From: Enterococcus mundtii
GTDB lineage: Bacteria; Bacillota; Bacilli; Lactobacillales; Enterococcaceae
Direction of reading: 5' to 3'
Assembly: GCF_002813755.1 (NCBI RefSeq)
Contig: NZ_CP018061.1
Location: forward strand, 1 to 64,000
Length of the DNA: 64,000 nucleotides
Position 1 is the first letter of the stretch. Each line of letters opens with the position of its first letter. The notes under the pieces were generated by a model. That model had not been told where the DNA came from, searched no databases, and saw only the letters and a program-made list of their open reading frames with translations. A program made the position numbers and the translations under genes. Positions 35,420 to 46,700 of this stretch are shown here, piece after piece.

Positions 35420-36709
35420 ATGGGCGTTATCAATTTTATTATCGAAAATATTTTGACTCAAGCATCGATCACGATTGCCTTGATTGCGATGCTAGGGCTG
35501 ATCCTGCAAAAGAAATCAACGGGTCAAATTATTTCGGGTACATTGAAAACATTGCTAGGCTTTCAAGTTTTAAGTGCGGGTTCGAGTATCATCGTCGGTA
35601 GTTTGACGTATTTTGGGCAAATTTTTACCGAAGGATTCCAAATGGAAGGGATCATCCCGTCAATTGAAGCAATCAATGGTCAAGCAATGAATGAACTTGG
35701 TCTAGGTAGAGATATCGCATTAACATTTTTAGCTATTTTTATCTTTAATATCTTACTTGCCCGTTTTACGAAGTGGAAATATATCTTCTTGACTGGTCAA
35801 GCAATCTTATGGATGGCGACGATGACCACTGTATTTGGGTACTTTGCTGGGTTACGTGGGTTTTTCTTGATTTTAGTTGGTGGTTTCATTGGGGCAGTTT
35901 TTGCTATTGCGATGCCAGCGATGGCGCAACCAATCATACGTAAGGTCACCGGTTCAAACGATATTGCTTTAGGGCATTTTTGTACGATCGGTTATTTATT
36001 TGAGGCTGGGGTAGCAAAAATCTTTGGTGAAAGAGGCGAGAACAAGAAATCGATTGAAGACATCAAATTGCCTGCTCACTTTGAATTTTTACAAGATACG
36101 TATTTATCCGTCATGGTGGTGATGGTACCACTTTATATTGTGACTGTGTTATTTGCAGGAGAGACGTTTGCGGCTGAGCTATCAGGGGGGCAAAACTACA
36201 TCATGTTTGCCTTTTTACAAGCCATCCAGTTTGTTGTGGGTGTATACGTATTACTTTCAGGGGTACGCTTATTACTAGGCGAAATCGTTCCAGCGTTTCG
36301 GGGGATTGCGATGAAACTAGTTCCTGATGCGATTCCAGCGTTAGACTGTCCGGTATTCTTCCCTTATAGCCCGAATGCGGTGATTTTAGGGTTTATCACC
36401 ACAACGATCGGTACGGTCATTGCGATGTTTACGTTGCCGATGTTTGGATTAGCGATGATTCTGCCAGGGATGTTGACGAATTTCTTTGCTGGGGGGACAG
36501 CGGGTATCTTTGGTAATGCAGTTGGTGGACGACGAGGAGCAATCATTGGTGGAATCGCTCATGGCTTCTTTATTACCTTATTGCCAGCATTACTAGTAAC
36601 GATTTTCAATTCAATGGGATTTGTTAGTGCGACAGCGACAGATGTCGATACAGTAGTGGTAGCACTACTTTACGCTTGGATCTTAAGTCCGATTTTAAAA
36701 GCATTCTAA
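35420..36709 (+). CDS. PTS EIIC permease, ascorbate (UlaA) type
   Basis: 429 residues from ATG 35420 (GGGGGAG upstream). About ten helices carry UlaA features: LIAMLGLILQKKSTGQIISGT, LLARFTKWKYIFLTGQAILW, RKVTGSNDIALGHFCTIGY and GMLTNFFAGGTAGIFGNAVGG. It is paralogous to the EIIC at 29887 with different loops, consistent with another substrate. Aldolase and kinase genes in the same operon suggest a sugar that ends up as a bisphosphate. Confidence 0.93.
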   Translation: MGVINFIIENILTQASITIALIAMLGLILQKKSTGQIISGTLKTLLGFQVLSAGSSIIVGSLTYFGQIFTEGFQMEGIIPSIEAINGQAMNELGLGRDIALTFLAIFIFNILLARFTKWKYIFLTGQAILWMATMTTVFGYFAGLRGFFLILVGGFIGAVFAIAMPAMAQPIIRKVTGSNDIALGHFCTIGYLFEAGVAKIFGERGENKKSIEDIKLPAHFEFLQDTYLSVMVVMVPLYIVTVLFAGETFAAELSGGQNYIMFAFLQAIQFVVGVYVLLSGVRLLLGEIVPAFRGIAMKLVPDAIPALDCPVFFPYSPNAVILGFITTTIGTVIAMFTLPMFGLAMILPGMLTNFFAGGTAGIFGNAVGGRRGAIIGGIAHGFFITLLPALLVTIFNSMGFVSATATDVDTVVVALLYAWILSPILKAF

Positions 36710-36728
36710 TGTGAAAGTAGGGATCATG

Positions 36729-37121
36729 ATGTTTGGTTTTTTGAAAAAGAAAAAAGAGCAACCTGAAGTAATACAGACGCTTTCCAGCGAAGAAAAAGAA
36801 GAACTTCAAACAGCGATCGAACGTCTCAAAAAAGATATCGACCAGACAGAAGAAACAGACCAACTAGCTGTTCTTTTTGAACAAGTAGGACTAAAACTCG
36901 CTGAGCTAGGGGATAACGATCAGGCAATCGAACAGCTTGAGAAAAGTTTATCACTGAAGAAAAGTATCAATGATGGGTACAAGAGGTTGATGTCTTTATA
37001 TAATGCCAAAAGAGCAGAAGCTGCACGAGCTGGGGACGATCAAGGAATTGAGCATTATATGGGGAAAATGGACGAGATGCGACAAATTGCTAAACAACTC
37101 ACGATTACAGGGAATAAATAA
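36729..37121 (+). CDS. TPR-like helical protein of the PTS/aldolase operon
   Basis: About 130 residues. Possible starts are GTG 36711 and ATG 36726 or 36729; I prefer 36729 (MFGFLKKKK), about 8 bases after AGTAGGG. A basic stretch is followed by charged helices, and about residues 50-90 read as one to two TPR-type repeats (LFEQVGLKLAELGDNDQAIEQLEKSLSLKKSI). No membrane segment is present. Similar small TPR proteins accompany class II aldolases in some Firmicute sugar operons, but the role is unknown. It lies 20 bp after the EIIC gene and 22 bp before the aldolase. Confidence 0.75.
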   Translation: MFGFLKKKKEQPEVIQTLSSEEKEELQTAIERLKKDIDQTEETDQLAVLFEQVGLKLAELGDNDQAIEQLEKSLSLKKSINDGYKRLMSLYNAKRAEAARAGDDQGIEHYMGKMDEMRQIAKQLTITGNK

Positions 37122-37143
37122 GAATAAAGGTGGCTATAAAAAA

Positions 37144-38013
37144 ATGTATACGACATTAAAAGAGGTAACAAAAACAGCAGAAGCTTTGAATTTTACCGTG
37201 GGCGCATTCAACACGCATAACTTAGAGATGTTGCCAGAAATGTTACGAGCAGCCAAAGAAATGGGTGCGCCGATCATTATCCAAACAAGTGTGGATACGG
37301 CGAAATATATTGGGATGAATGTCTTAGTCAATGTAGTGAAAACGATCGCTGAAGAAGAAATGGTGGATGCTGTTCTTCATCTGGATCATGCGCGTGATTT
37401 CTCTGATATCAAGCAAGCAATCGATAGCGGTTATACTTCGGTGATGTATGATGGTTCCCATTTACCTTTTAAAGAAAATATCTTGAAAACAAAAGCAGTC
37501 GTTGAATACGCCCACGCTCGTGGTGTCTCAGTGGAAGGGGAGCTAGGAACGATTGGTGGGACGGAAGAAGGAATCCATGTGGCAGAAGATGATAAAGTGT
37601 ATACGAAACCCGAAGATGCGGTAGAATTCGTAGCAGCAACTGGAGTAGATGCATTAGCAATTGCTATTGGAACAAATCATGGGCAATTCAAATCAAAAAC
37701 AGAAGTCAATCTACCACTCCTGAAAGAAATCGACGCAGTAGTCGATGTTCCCTTGGTCATCCACGGTGGTACTGGAGTGAAAGAGGAAGATTATCCAGAG
37801 TTGATCAATCACGGAATCCGTAAATTCAATGTTGGGACAGAGCTACTTGTCAACTGGACGAAAACCGCAAAAGAAAGCTTTGGTGAAACAGAAGTCAGCC
37901 GATCATTACGCCACAACGTGATCCCAGCCAATGAAGCAGTGAAGGCAATCATCAAACATAAAATCGGCTTGTTTTTGAATACAGGAAGTGAGATCTATGC
38001 AGGAAAGAGCTAA
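37144..38013 (+). CDS. class II aldolase (fructose/tagatose bisphosphate type)
   Basis: 289 residues from ATG 37144 with AAAGGTGG upstream; an earlier in-frame opening overlaps the TPR gene and lacks an RBS. Zinc-site motifs: VLHLDHARDF (His), VSVEGELGTIGGTEEG (Glu/His region), IAIGTNHGQFKSK and LVIHGGTGVKEEDY with a phosphate-binding NVGTELL. This is the GatY/KbaY/FbaA family, splitting a ketose 1,6-bisphosphate (or a 1-phosphate) into dihydroxyacetone phosphate and an aldehyde. The exact sugar cannot be told from sequence. It overlaps the kinase gene by 17 bases. Confidence 0.9.
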   Translation: MYTTLKEVTKTAEALNFTVGAFNTHNLEMLPEMLRAAKEMGAPIIIQTSVDTAKYIGMNVLVNVVKTIAEEEMVDAVLHLDHARDFSDIKQAIDSGYTSVMYDGSHLPFKENILKTKAVVEYAHARGVSVEGELGTIGGTEEGIHVAEDDKVYTKPEDAVEFVAATGVDALAIAIGTNHGQFKSKTEVNLPLLKEIDAVVDVPLVIHGGTGVKEEDYPELINHGIRKFNVGTELLVNWTKTAKESFGETEVSRSLRHNVIPANEAVKAIIKHKIGLFLNTGSEIYAGKS

Positions 38014-38635
38014 AATAAAAAAATATTTGTTTCTTTTGGCAGGAAGTCCTGGGACAGGGAAAACCTATTTGATGGAACGACTGTTCGAACGGTTTCCAAC
38101 GATGTATCGTCTTACCTTAGATGAAGTCAAAGAGTATTACGCTGAATCAATTGGGTTCGATAATTTAGCTGAACGAGCAGAGCAAGAAAAAAACAAGGTG
38201 TATCCATTCTTTTATCAGGCGTTGGAACTGTACATGGAAGCTGGGAAGAAAGTGATTGTTTCAGAGTATCCTTTCAGTGACAAACAAAAAGGACCATTAG
38301 AAGCGTTATCAAAAAAATATGGCTATGAAGTGATCACGATTCGCTTGCACGCAGACTTTGATGTACTATGGCAACGACGTTATAAAAGAGATCGTGATCC
38401 TGAACGTCATTTGAGTTATATCATGGACCATTATCATTATGGAGATACGTTGGACGATCGATCGTTAGGAACCAATCATATCACCAAAGAAGAATTTAGA
38501 GCTGTTATAAATGATCGAAAGTATGAACACTTTGAACTTGGAACGCTTTATACATTCGATGTGACTGATTTTACCAAAGTGGATTATACGCCGCTGTTAG
38601 ACGAGTTAGAGTGGCGAGTGGCGAATGACCAATAA
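37997..38635 (+). CDS. P-loop kinase-like ATPase of the PTS/aldolase operon
   Basis: 212 residues from ATG 37997, with AGGAAGTGAG upstream and within the end of the aldolase gene. The Walker A motif is GSPGTGKTYLMERL (about residues 18-31); LTLDEVKEYY follows, then a LID-like arginine-rich part LWQRRYKRDRDPERHLSYI. It resembles small-molecule kinases of the AAA_33/zeta-like group. Placed after a PTS and a bisphosphate-type aldolase, it is a candidate for the second phosphorylation that makes the aldolase substrate, since no PfkB-type kinase is present. That function is inference. Confidence 0.8.
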   Translation: MQERAKIKKYLFLLAGSPGTGKTYLMERLFERFPTMYRLTLDEVKEYYAESIGFDNLAERAEQEKNKVYPFFYQALELYMEAGKKVIVSEYPFSDKQKGPLEALSKKYGYEVITIRLHADFDVLWQRRYKRDRDPERHLSYIMDHYHYGDTLDDRSLGTNHITKEEFRAVINDRKYEHFELGTLYTFDVTDFTKVDYTPLLDELEWRVANDQ

Positions 38636-38787
38636 AAATTAATGACAAATTGATTGATTCGACTGGTGTTGAATGGTTAGTAGGGATGTTGCGCACGATT
38701 TTGAATGTCAATTCTGATGTGTATTCAGCGATCCTAGTGGCAAAATCAGTCGATGAAATCGATTATGAGATTTTTAACCGTGGCTAA
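38636..38787 (+). pseudogene. 3' remnant of an unrecognised gene
   Basis: A start-less frame directly after the kinase stop encodes about 50 protein-like residues (INDKLIDSTGVEWLVGMLRT, NVNSDVYSAILVAKSVDEID) and ends at TAA 38785-38787. It has good hydrophobic periodicity and codon use similar to the neighbours, so it is probably the tail of a lost operon gene. Family not recognised. Confidence 0.4.
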
Positions 38788-38806
38788 ATGAATAAAAAGA
38801 AAGGGG

Positions 38807-38835
38807 TTGCAATTTTAAAAAATACTTGTTATAGT
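38807..38835 (+). promoter_or_regulatory. promoter of the beta-glucoside operon
   Basis: TTGCAA (38807-38812), a 17-bp spacer and TATAGT (38830-38835). Transcription would start just before the RAT sequence. Confidence 0.85.
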
Positions 38836-38851
38836 AAATGTAAATAAAACA

Positions 38852-38947
38852 GGCATGTGACTGGTAAAGCAGGCAGGACCTAAAGAAAGACACACAAAGA
38901 ATCCTTTGTTGTTATTTCTTATGGTCTTGCCTGCTTTTTTCTTTTTT
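38852..38947 (+). promoter_or_regulatory. RAT antiterminator overlapping a terminator (LicT-type switch)
   Basis: 38852-38884 closely matches the ribonucleic antiterminator of bgl operons: GGCATGTGACTGGTAAAG followed by CAGGCAGGACCTAAA. Its 3' half (AGCAGGCAGGACC, 38868-38880) also pairs with GGTCTTGCCTGCT (38923-38935), followed by TTTTTTC, forming a rho-independent terminator. An inner helix (AAAGAAAGACACACAAAG with CCTTTGTTGTTATTTCTT) extends the stem. RNA-bound LicT would hold the RAT fold and let transcription enter the PTS gene. Confidence 0.93.
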
Positions 38948-38990
38948 GTCTGCGCAGCGAAAAAGGAAAACGAAAGAAGGAGTGGAAAAA

Positions 38991-42324
<3,334 letters not shown>

Positions 42325-42374
42325 AGGAACTGTTCGATGCGCTCAAGGAGTGAACTGGATCGAAGGAGGGTATC

Positions 42375-43214
42375 ATGAGAAAAATACTAAAGGTGCTTAA
42401 CTCCAGTGTGGTATTGATCGACAGCAATCATCAAAAAATGATTGCTTTAGGAAAAGGGATCGGTTTTGGCAAAAAGCCCGGGGAGATCATCTCGGATGAT
42501 TCGATTGATGAAATCTATCTACCCTATGATGAAGGCAAAGCCATGCAATTATTGGATTTGATCAAAGAAGTTCCTTTGACCTATTTTGAATTAACGAAAG
42601 CAATGGTCTCTAGTATGGAAAAACGACTAGAGAAACGGTTGAACTCTAGTATTTATTTAACATTACCTGATCATTTACATTTTTCAGTTGAACGTATGAC
42701 CCAAGGGATCATCATCACCAATCGTTTATACTGGGAAATCAAGAATTACTATCCGGAGGAATATCAAGCAGCGGAGGAAGCCTTGATGATCTTCAATGAA
42801 AAATCCGATGTGGAGTTACCCATTGAAGAAGCGGCAAATATCGCCTTTCACGTCATCAATTCATTGTCTCAAGAAAGTCAAGGAACCGATAGTATGAAGC
42901 AAGCAAAGCTGATTGGTGGGATCGTCAACTTAGTAAAATATTCGATTCGGATCGACATTGCTCCAGACTCGATCCATTATAGTCGCTTTATTACTCATGT
43001 TCGTTTTTTCGTTGAACGGTTGTTTGCGAATAAGATGTTGGATGGTCAAGATGATGGGCTATATCAACAAATGTGTATCTTGTATCCATTGGCGATGGAA
43101 AATGCAGACAAAGTAAGGCAGTATATCCAGAAAATGATCCAACAGGAAATCACGAATGAGGAAGTCACCTATCTAGGTGTGCATATCAATCGATTGATGC
43201 GGCACCCTGATTGA
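42375..43214 (+). CDS. licT: LicT/BglG-type transcription antiterminator
   Basis: 279 residues from ATG 42375 with GAAGGAGG. The N-terminal co-antiterminator RNA-binding domain (about 1-56) has MRKILKVLNSSVVLI and GKGIGFGKKPGE. PRD1 (about 65-170) has conserved His in LPDHLHFSVERM; PRD2 (about 172-279) has IHYSRFITHVRFFVERL. It binds the RAT at 38852, prevents termination and is controlled by PTS phosphorylation of its PRDs. As last gene of the operon it forms a feedback loop. Confidence 0.95.
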   Translation: MRKILKVLNSSVVLIDSNHQKMIALGKGIGFGKKPGEIISDDSIDEIYLPYDEGKAMQLLDLIKEVPLTYFELTKAMVSSMEKRLEKRLNSSIYLTLPDHLHFSVERMTQGIIITNRLYWEIKNYYPEEYQAAEEALMIFNEKSDVELPIEEAANIAFHVINSLSQESQGTDSMKQAKLIGGIVNLVKYSIRIDIAPDSIHYSRFITHVRFFVERLFANKMLDGQDDGLYQQMCILYPLAMENADKVRQYIQKMIQQEITNEEVTYLGVHINRLMRHPD

Positions 43215-43242
43215 AGATAAAAATAGATAAGATGATGTAATG

Positions 43243-43284
43243 AAAAGCAGCAAGCCAAAGAACATTTCTGGCAGCTGCTTTTTT
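43243..43284 (+). terminator. beta-glucoside operon terminator
   Basis: The stem AAAGCAGCAAGCCA/TGGCAGCTGCTTT is followed by six T. Confidence 0.85.
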
Positions 43285-43470
43285 GTGTCGAATAAGAGGA
43301 ATAGGTATTTTTTTAGCGAAATGTATGTCCGCCAAATACAAGATATACTATTTTTAGAATACGATCGTGTGTTAGTTCACAAGTTTATGTGATTAGTTAT
43401 ATAACACTTATGATTTTAAATTTAAGAAAAATAATCGCGGTTATATTAAAAAAACGGGCTGTTTTTAGTG

Positions 43471-43539
43471 TATAATACTCCTTAGTGTCGTACGACAACC
43501 CATCTGATTTAGCTTGGAATCAATAGATAACGCTTACGT
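43471..43539 (+). promoter_or_regulatory. promoter -10, 12-bp palindrome and cre site before the second reductase/EIIC-like pair
   Basis: TATAAT at 43471-43476 with only a weak -35. Just past the likely start point is the perfect palindrome TGTCGTACGACA (43486-43497). At 43525-43539, reading the minus strand, ACGTAAGCGTTATCT matches the cre consensus with one mismatch. The leader to the ATG (43723) is about 240 nt with no gene in it. Together they suggest control by an unknown repressor plus CcpA. Confidence 0.55.
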
Positions 43540-43722
43540 TTATGAGCAATCAATCAGGCTATTTGAAATAAATCAAAGGAAATGGGAAAATGAGTCAAGT
43601 AAAATAGTTTTTCAAACGAATGATCAGTCATAACTAGCGGACATTGTGAATGATTGAATGATCGTAAGGGGAATTATTTGCTTATTCGTCGTATAACCAA
43701 ATTAAAGGGGGAGAACAAAGAA

Positions 43723-44661
43723 ATGAAGATAGCAATTGCTGGTGCAGGTGCAATGGGGAGTCGATTTGGACTCATGTTGCAAAAAGGTGGAAATGACGTG
43801 ACATTGATCGATGGTTGGAAAGACCATGTAGAAGCGATCAAAGAAAATGGATTGAAAGCAAACTTTAATGGCGAGGACATCGTTGTCGATATCCCAGTCG
43901 TTCTTCAATCAGAAATCAATGATGCAGAAAAAGTTGATTTGATCGTCTTATTCACGAAAGCAATGCAACTTGAAAAAATGCTGGAAGATATTCGTCCAAT
44001 GATCAAAGATGATACTAAAGTCCTTTGTTTATTGAACGGGATCGGCCATGAAGATATTATTGAAAAATTTGTACCAATGAAAAATATTTTTATTGGTAAT
44101 ACGATGTGGACAGCAGGCTTAGAAGGGCCTGGACGTGTGAAATTATTCGGTAGTGGTTCAGTAGAACTACAAAACTTAGGAGACGGACAAGAAGAAGCTG
44201 CGAAAGAATTGGCAGAAACTTTAGCTGAATCGGGTTTGAATGCGAAGTATTCAAGTAATATCCATTACTCGATCTATCGTAAAGCTTGTGTCAATGGCAC
44301 GATGAACGGCTTATGTACGATTTTAGACGTGAACATGGCAGGACTTGGTCGTACTTCTACGGCTCATGATATGGTTGTTGCTATCGTAAATGAATTTGGT
44401 CAAGTAGCAAAAGCAGAAAATATTGATTTAGATGTGGAAGAAGCAGTCGCACACTGTGAAACTTGTTTTGATCCTGAGACGATCGGTATGCATTTCCCAT
44501 CGATGCATCAAGATTTGATCAAAAACAACCGATTGACAGAAATCGACTATATCAACGGTGCGATTTCACGTAAAGGAAAGAAATACGGGATCGCTACGCC
44601 TTACTGTGACTTTTTGACAGCGCTCGTGCATGCAAAAGAACAGATTTTACAGGCGAAATAG
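43723..44661 (+). CDS. ketopantoate reductase-family 2-hydroxyacid dehydrogenase, copy 2
   Basis: 312 residues from ATG 43723 with GGGGGAG; a longer in-frame start at 43654 lacks an RBS and conservation. It begins MKIAIAGAGAMGSRFGLMLQ (NADP-binding GxGxxG). The conserved Lys is in YSIYRKACVNGTMNGLC, and the C-terminal Ser/Glu region is RLTEIDYINGAISRKGKKYG. It is the intact version of the frameshifted gene at 11232. Family knowledge allows either 2-dehydropantoate reduction (PanE) or D-2-hydroxyacid dehydrogenase activity, as in enterococcal D-mandelate dehydrogenases. The constant EIIC-like partner and a cre site favour a catabolic or export role over coenzyme A synthesis. Confidence 0.88.
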   Translation: MKIAIAGAGAMGSRFGLMLQKGGNDVTLIDGWKDHVEAIKENGLKANFNGEDIVVDIPVVLQSEINDAEKVDLIVLFTKAMQLEKMLEDIRPMIKDDTKVLCLLNGIGHEDIIEKFVPMKNIFIGNTMWTAGLEGPGRVKLFGSGSVELQNLGDGQEEAAKELAETLAESGLNAKYSSNIHYSIYRKACVNGTMNGLCTILDVNMAGLGRTSTAHDMVVAIVNEFGQVAKAENIDLDVEEAVAHCETCFDPETIGMHFPSMHQDLIKNNRLTEIDYINGAISRKGKKYGIATPYCDFLTALVHAKEQILQAK

Positions 44662-44674
44662 GAGGAACAAATAA

Positions 44675-45727
44675 ATGGATACGACGAATAAATTAACGCC
44701 AAGAATTTTTTTGAACAAAGTATTAGCTGGAACAGCAACAGGGATCATCGTAGGACTGATTCCAAATGCTGTTTTAGGAGCTATTTTAAAGTATTTCAGT
44801 GAATATCCTGTTGCTGTGACGATCGCACAACTAGCTGTGATCTTCCAATTAGCGACTCCGTTGATCATTGGTGGTTTGATCGGGTTACAATTTGGGTTTA
44901 ATCCGATGCAAATGATGGTAGTAGCTGGTGCTTCATTTGTCGGTTCTGGTGTTGTCCGCTTTATGCCAGACCTTGGTGAAGCAGGTGTATATGTAGGGTC
45001 AGGTACAGGAGATATCATCAATACTATGATTACTGCAGCGATTGCTGTTGGTCTGATCCTATTGATCGGCGATCGTTTTGGGTCAGTCGCAATCGTATTG
45101 ACACCAATCGTAGTCGGTGTGGGCGCAGGTCTTATTGGGTTTTATTTATTCCCTTATGTGACAGCGATCACCTCTGCAATCGGTGAAGGTATCAATAACT
45201 TCACGACATTGCAACCTCTTTTGATGTCTATTTTGATCGGTTGTTCATTTGCCTTTTTGATCATTTCACCGATTTCAACAGTGGCGATTGGTTTAGCAAT
45301 CCAGTTAGACGGTGTCTCTGCTGGTGCTGCTGCTATGGGTGTTGCAGCAACAACCTTTGTGTTGATCGTCAATTCTTGGCGTGTCAATAAATCAGGTGTC
45401 ACGATCGCGATTGCGTTAGGTGCGATGAAGATGATGATGCCGAACTTATTCCGTAAACCGATCATCTTAGTTCCATGTTTAGTAAGTGCGGTTATCACAG
45501 CGATACCTGTTGCACTTTTCTCTGTATCAGGAACACCAGCTTCTGCGGGCTTTGGGATCGTTGGTTTAGTTGGCCCTCTTGCTTCATTAGATGCTGGACT
45601 AAATATCGTGATGGTGTTGATTTGTTGGTTCGTCGTACCAGTCGCGGCTGCTTTATTTACGCAATTGGTATTTGAAAAAGTCTTAAAACTTTACGACCGG
45701 GAAGAAGTCTTCAAATTCTTAGGTTGA
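44675..45727 (+). CDS. PTS EIIC_2-family membrane protein, copy 2
   Basis: 350 residues from ATG 44675 with GGAGGAAC, 13 bp after the dehydrogenase. It has the same length and nearly the same sequence as 12182-13234, starting LTPRIFLNKVLAGTATGIIV and ending LYDREEVFKFLG. It is a multi-helix membrane protein of the PTS_EIIC_2 family with no EIIA or EIIB genes beside it. A role as transporter for the dehydrogenase substrate or product is inferred from two conserved pairings in one window. Confidence 0.8.
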   Translation: MDTTNKLTPRIFLNKVLAGTATGIIVGLIPNAVLGAILKYFSEYPVAVTIAQLAVIFQLATPLIIGGLIGLQFGFNPMQMMVVAGASFVGSGVVRFMPDLGEAGVYVGSGTGDIINTMITAAIAVGLILLIGDRFGSVAIVLTPIVVGVGAGLIGFYLFPYVTAITSAIGEGINNFTTLQPLLMSILIGCSFAFLIISPISTVAIGLAIQLDGVSAGAAAMGVAATTFVLIVNSWRVNKSGVTIAIALGAMKMMMPNLFRKPIILVPCLVSAVITAIPVALFSVSGTPASAGFGIVGLVGPLASLDAGLNIVMVLICWFVVPVAAALFTQLVFEKVLKLYDREEVFKFLG

Positions 45728-45741
45728 TCAAAATTATAAAA

Positions 45742-45786
45742 GAAAAAAACGCAAAACAGAGAAATTTCTGGATTGCGTTTTTTTTT
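45742..45786 (+). terminator. terminator of the second reductase/EIIC-like pair
   Basis: The stem AAAAAACGCAAAACAGAGAAA/TTTCTGGATTGCGTTTTTT ends in a T-run. Confidence 0.85.
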
Positions 45787-45864
45787 GAGAAGAAGCTGGT
45801 GTTATCTGCTATACTGACACTAAATGAAAACAATGGATCATTTGATCCAATAGAAGGAGAATAC

Positions 45865-46602
45865 ATGAGAAATATAAAATTAACGATCGAATATGATGGA
45901 AAAAGATATTCTGGTTGGCAACGACTTGGTAATGATGAAAAAACGATCCAAGGAAAGATCGAAGCGATCATTTCGCAAATGACCAGTGAAACGATTGAGA
46001 TTATCGGTTCTGGTCGAACAGACGCTGGGACACACGCCAGAGGTCAAGTAGCTAACTTCAAAACAGCTAGTACAATGAGTCGAATGGAGATGCTGGATTT
46101 CCTCAATCGTTATTTGCCAAGAGATATTGTGGTGAAAAAAGTGGAAGAAGTACCTGAACGTTTTCATGCTCGATATAATGCAAAAGGGAAAAAATATAGT
46201 TACTACGTTTGGAATGCACCGATTCCAACAGTGTTTGAAAGAAACCATAGTTTTGATTATCCGAAGGCACTTGATTTGGAGAAAATGGAAGAAGCTTGTC
46301 GGAAACTAGAAGGAAAACATGACTTTATTGGATTTTCAGCATTGAAAAAAACAAAAAAATCAACAGTACGTACAATTGAAGAATTATCGGTCCAACAAGA
46401 AGGCAATATGCTTCATTTTACATTTGTAGGAGATGGTTTTTTGTATAAAATGGTACGGATCTTAATGGGAACGATTTTAGATATTGGTTCAGGTAAAGCT
46501 GATTTATCTTTGATCGATACGATTTTTGAAACGAAAGTCAGACAGCAAGCAGGCGAGACAGTTCCCGCACATGCGCTTTTTCTAGATGAAGTGTATTATT
46601 AA
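45865..46602 (+). CDS. truA: tRNA pseudouridine(38-40) synthase
   Basis: 245 residues from ATG 45865 with GAAGGAGA; an upstream in-frame start crosses the terminator. The TruA motif with catalytic Asp is GSGRTDAGTHARGQVANF (about residue 54). Other markers are GKKYSYYVWN, HDFIGFSALKKTKKSTVRTI and GDGFLYKMVRILMGTILDIG. It isomerises uridines 38-40 in tRNA anticodon arms. It is isolated from the ribosomal-protein/ecf context where truA is usually found in this group, so it may be a second TruA paralogue in the genome; that needs the rest of the chromosome. Confidence 0.94.
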   Translation: MRNIKLTIEYDGKRYSGWQRLGNDEKTIQGKIEAIISQMTSETIEIIGSGRTDAGTHARGQVANFKTASTMSRMEMLDFLNRYLPRDIVVKKVEEVPERFHARYNAKGKKYSYYVWNAPIPTVFERNHSFDYPKALDLEKMEEACRKLEGKHDFIGFSALKKTKKSTVRTIEELSVQQEGNMLHFTFVGDGFLYKMVRILMGTILDIGSGKADLSLIDTIFETKVRQQAGETVPAHALFLDEVYY

Positions 46603-46631
46603 GAGATGTTAAATGATTCAAAGAAAATAGT

Positions 46632-46656
46632 GAAAAAGCAATCTCAGCTTTTTCCT
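46632..46656 (+). terminator. short terminator-like hairpin after truA
   Basis: A perfect 8-bp stem GAAAAAGC/GCTTTTTC with loop AATCTCA; the T-run is inside the stem. Read-through into msrA is possible. Confidence 0.5.
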
Positions 46657-46700
46657 GTTTCCTTGGATCGACAGTGGACACTTTGGGAGGAGGAGATCCG

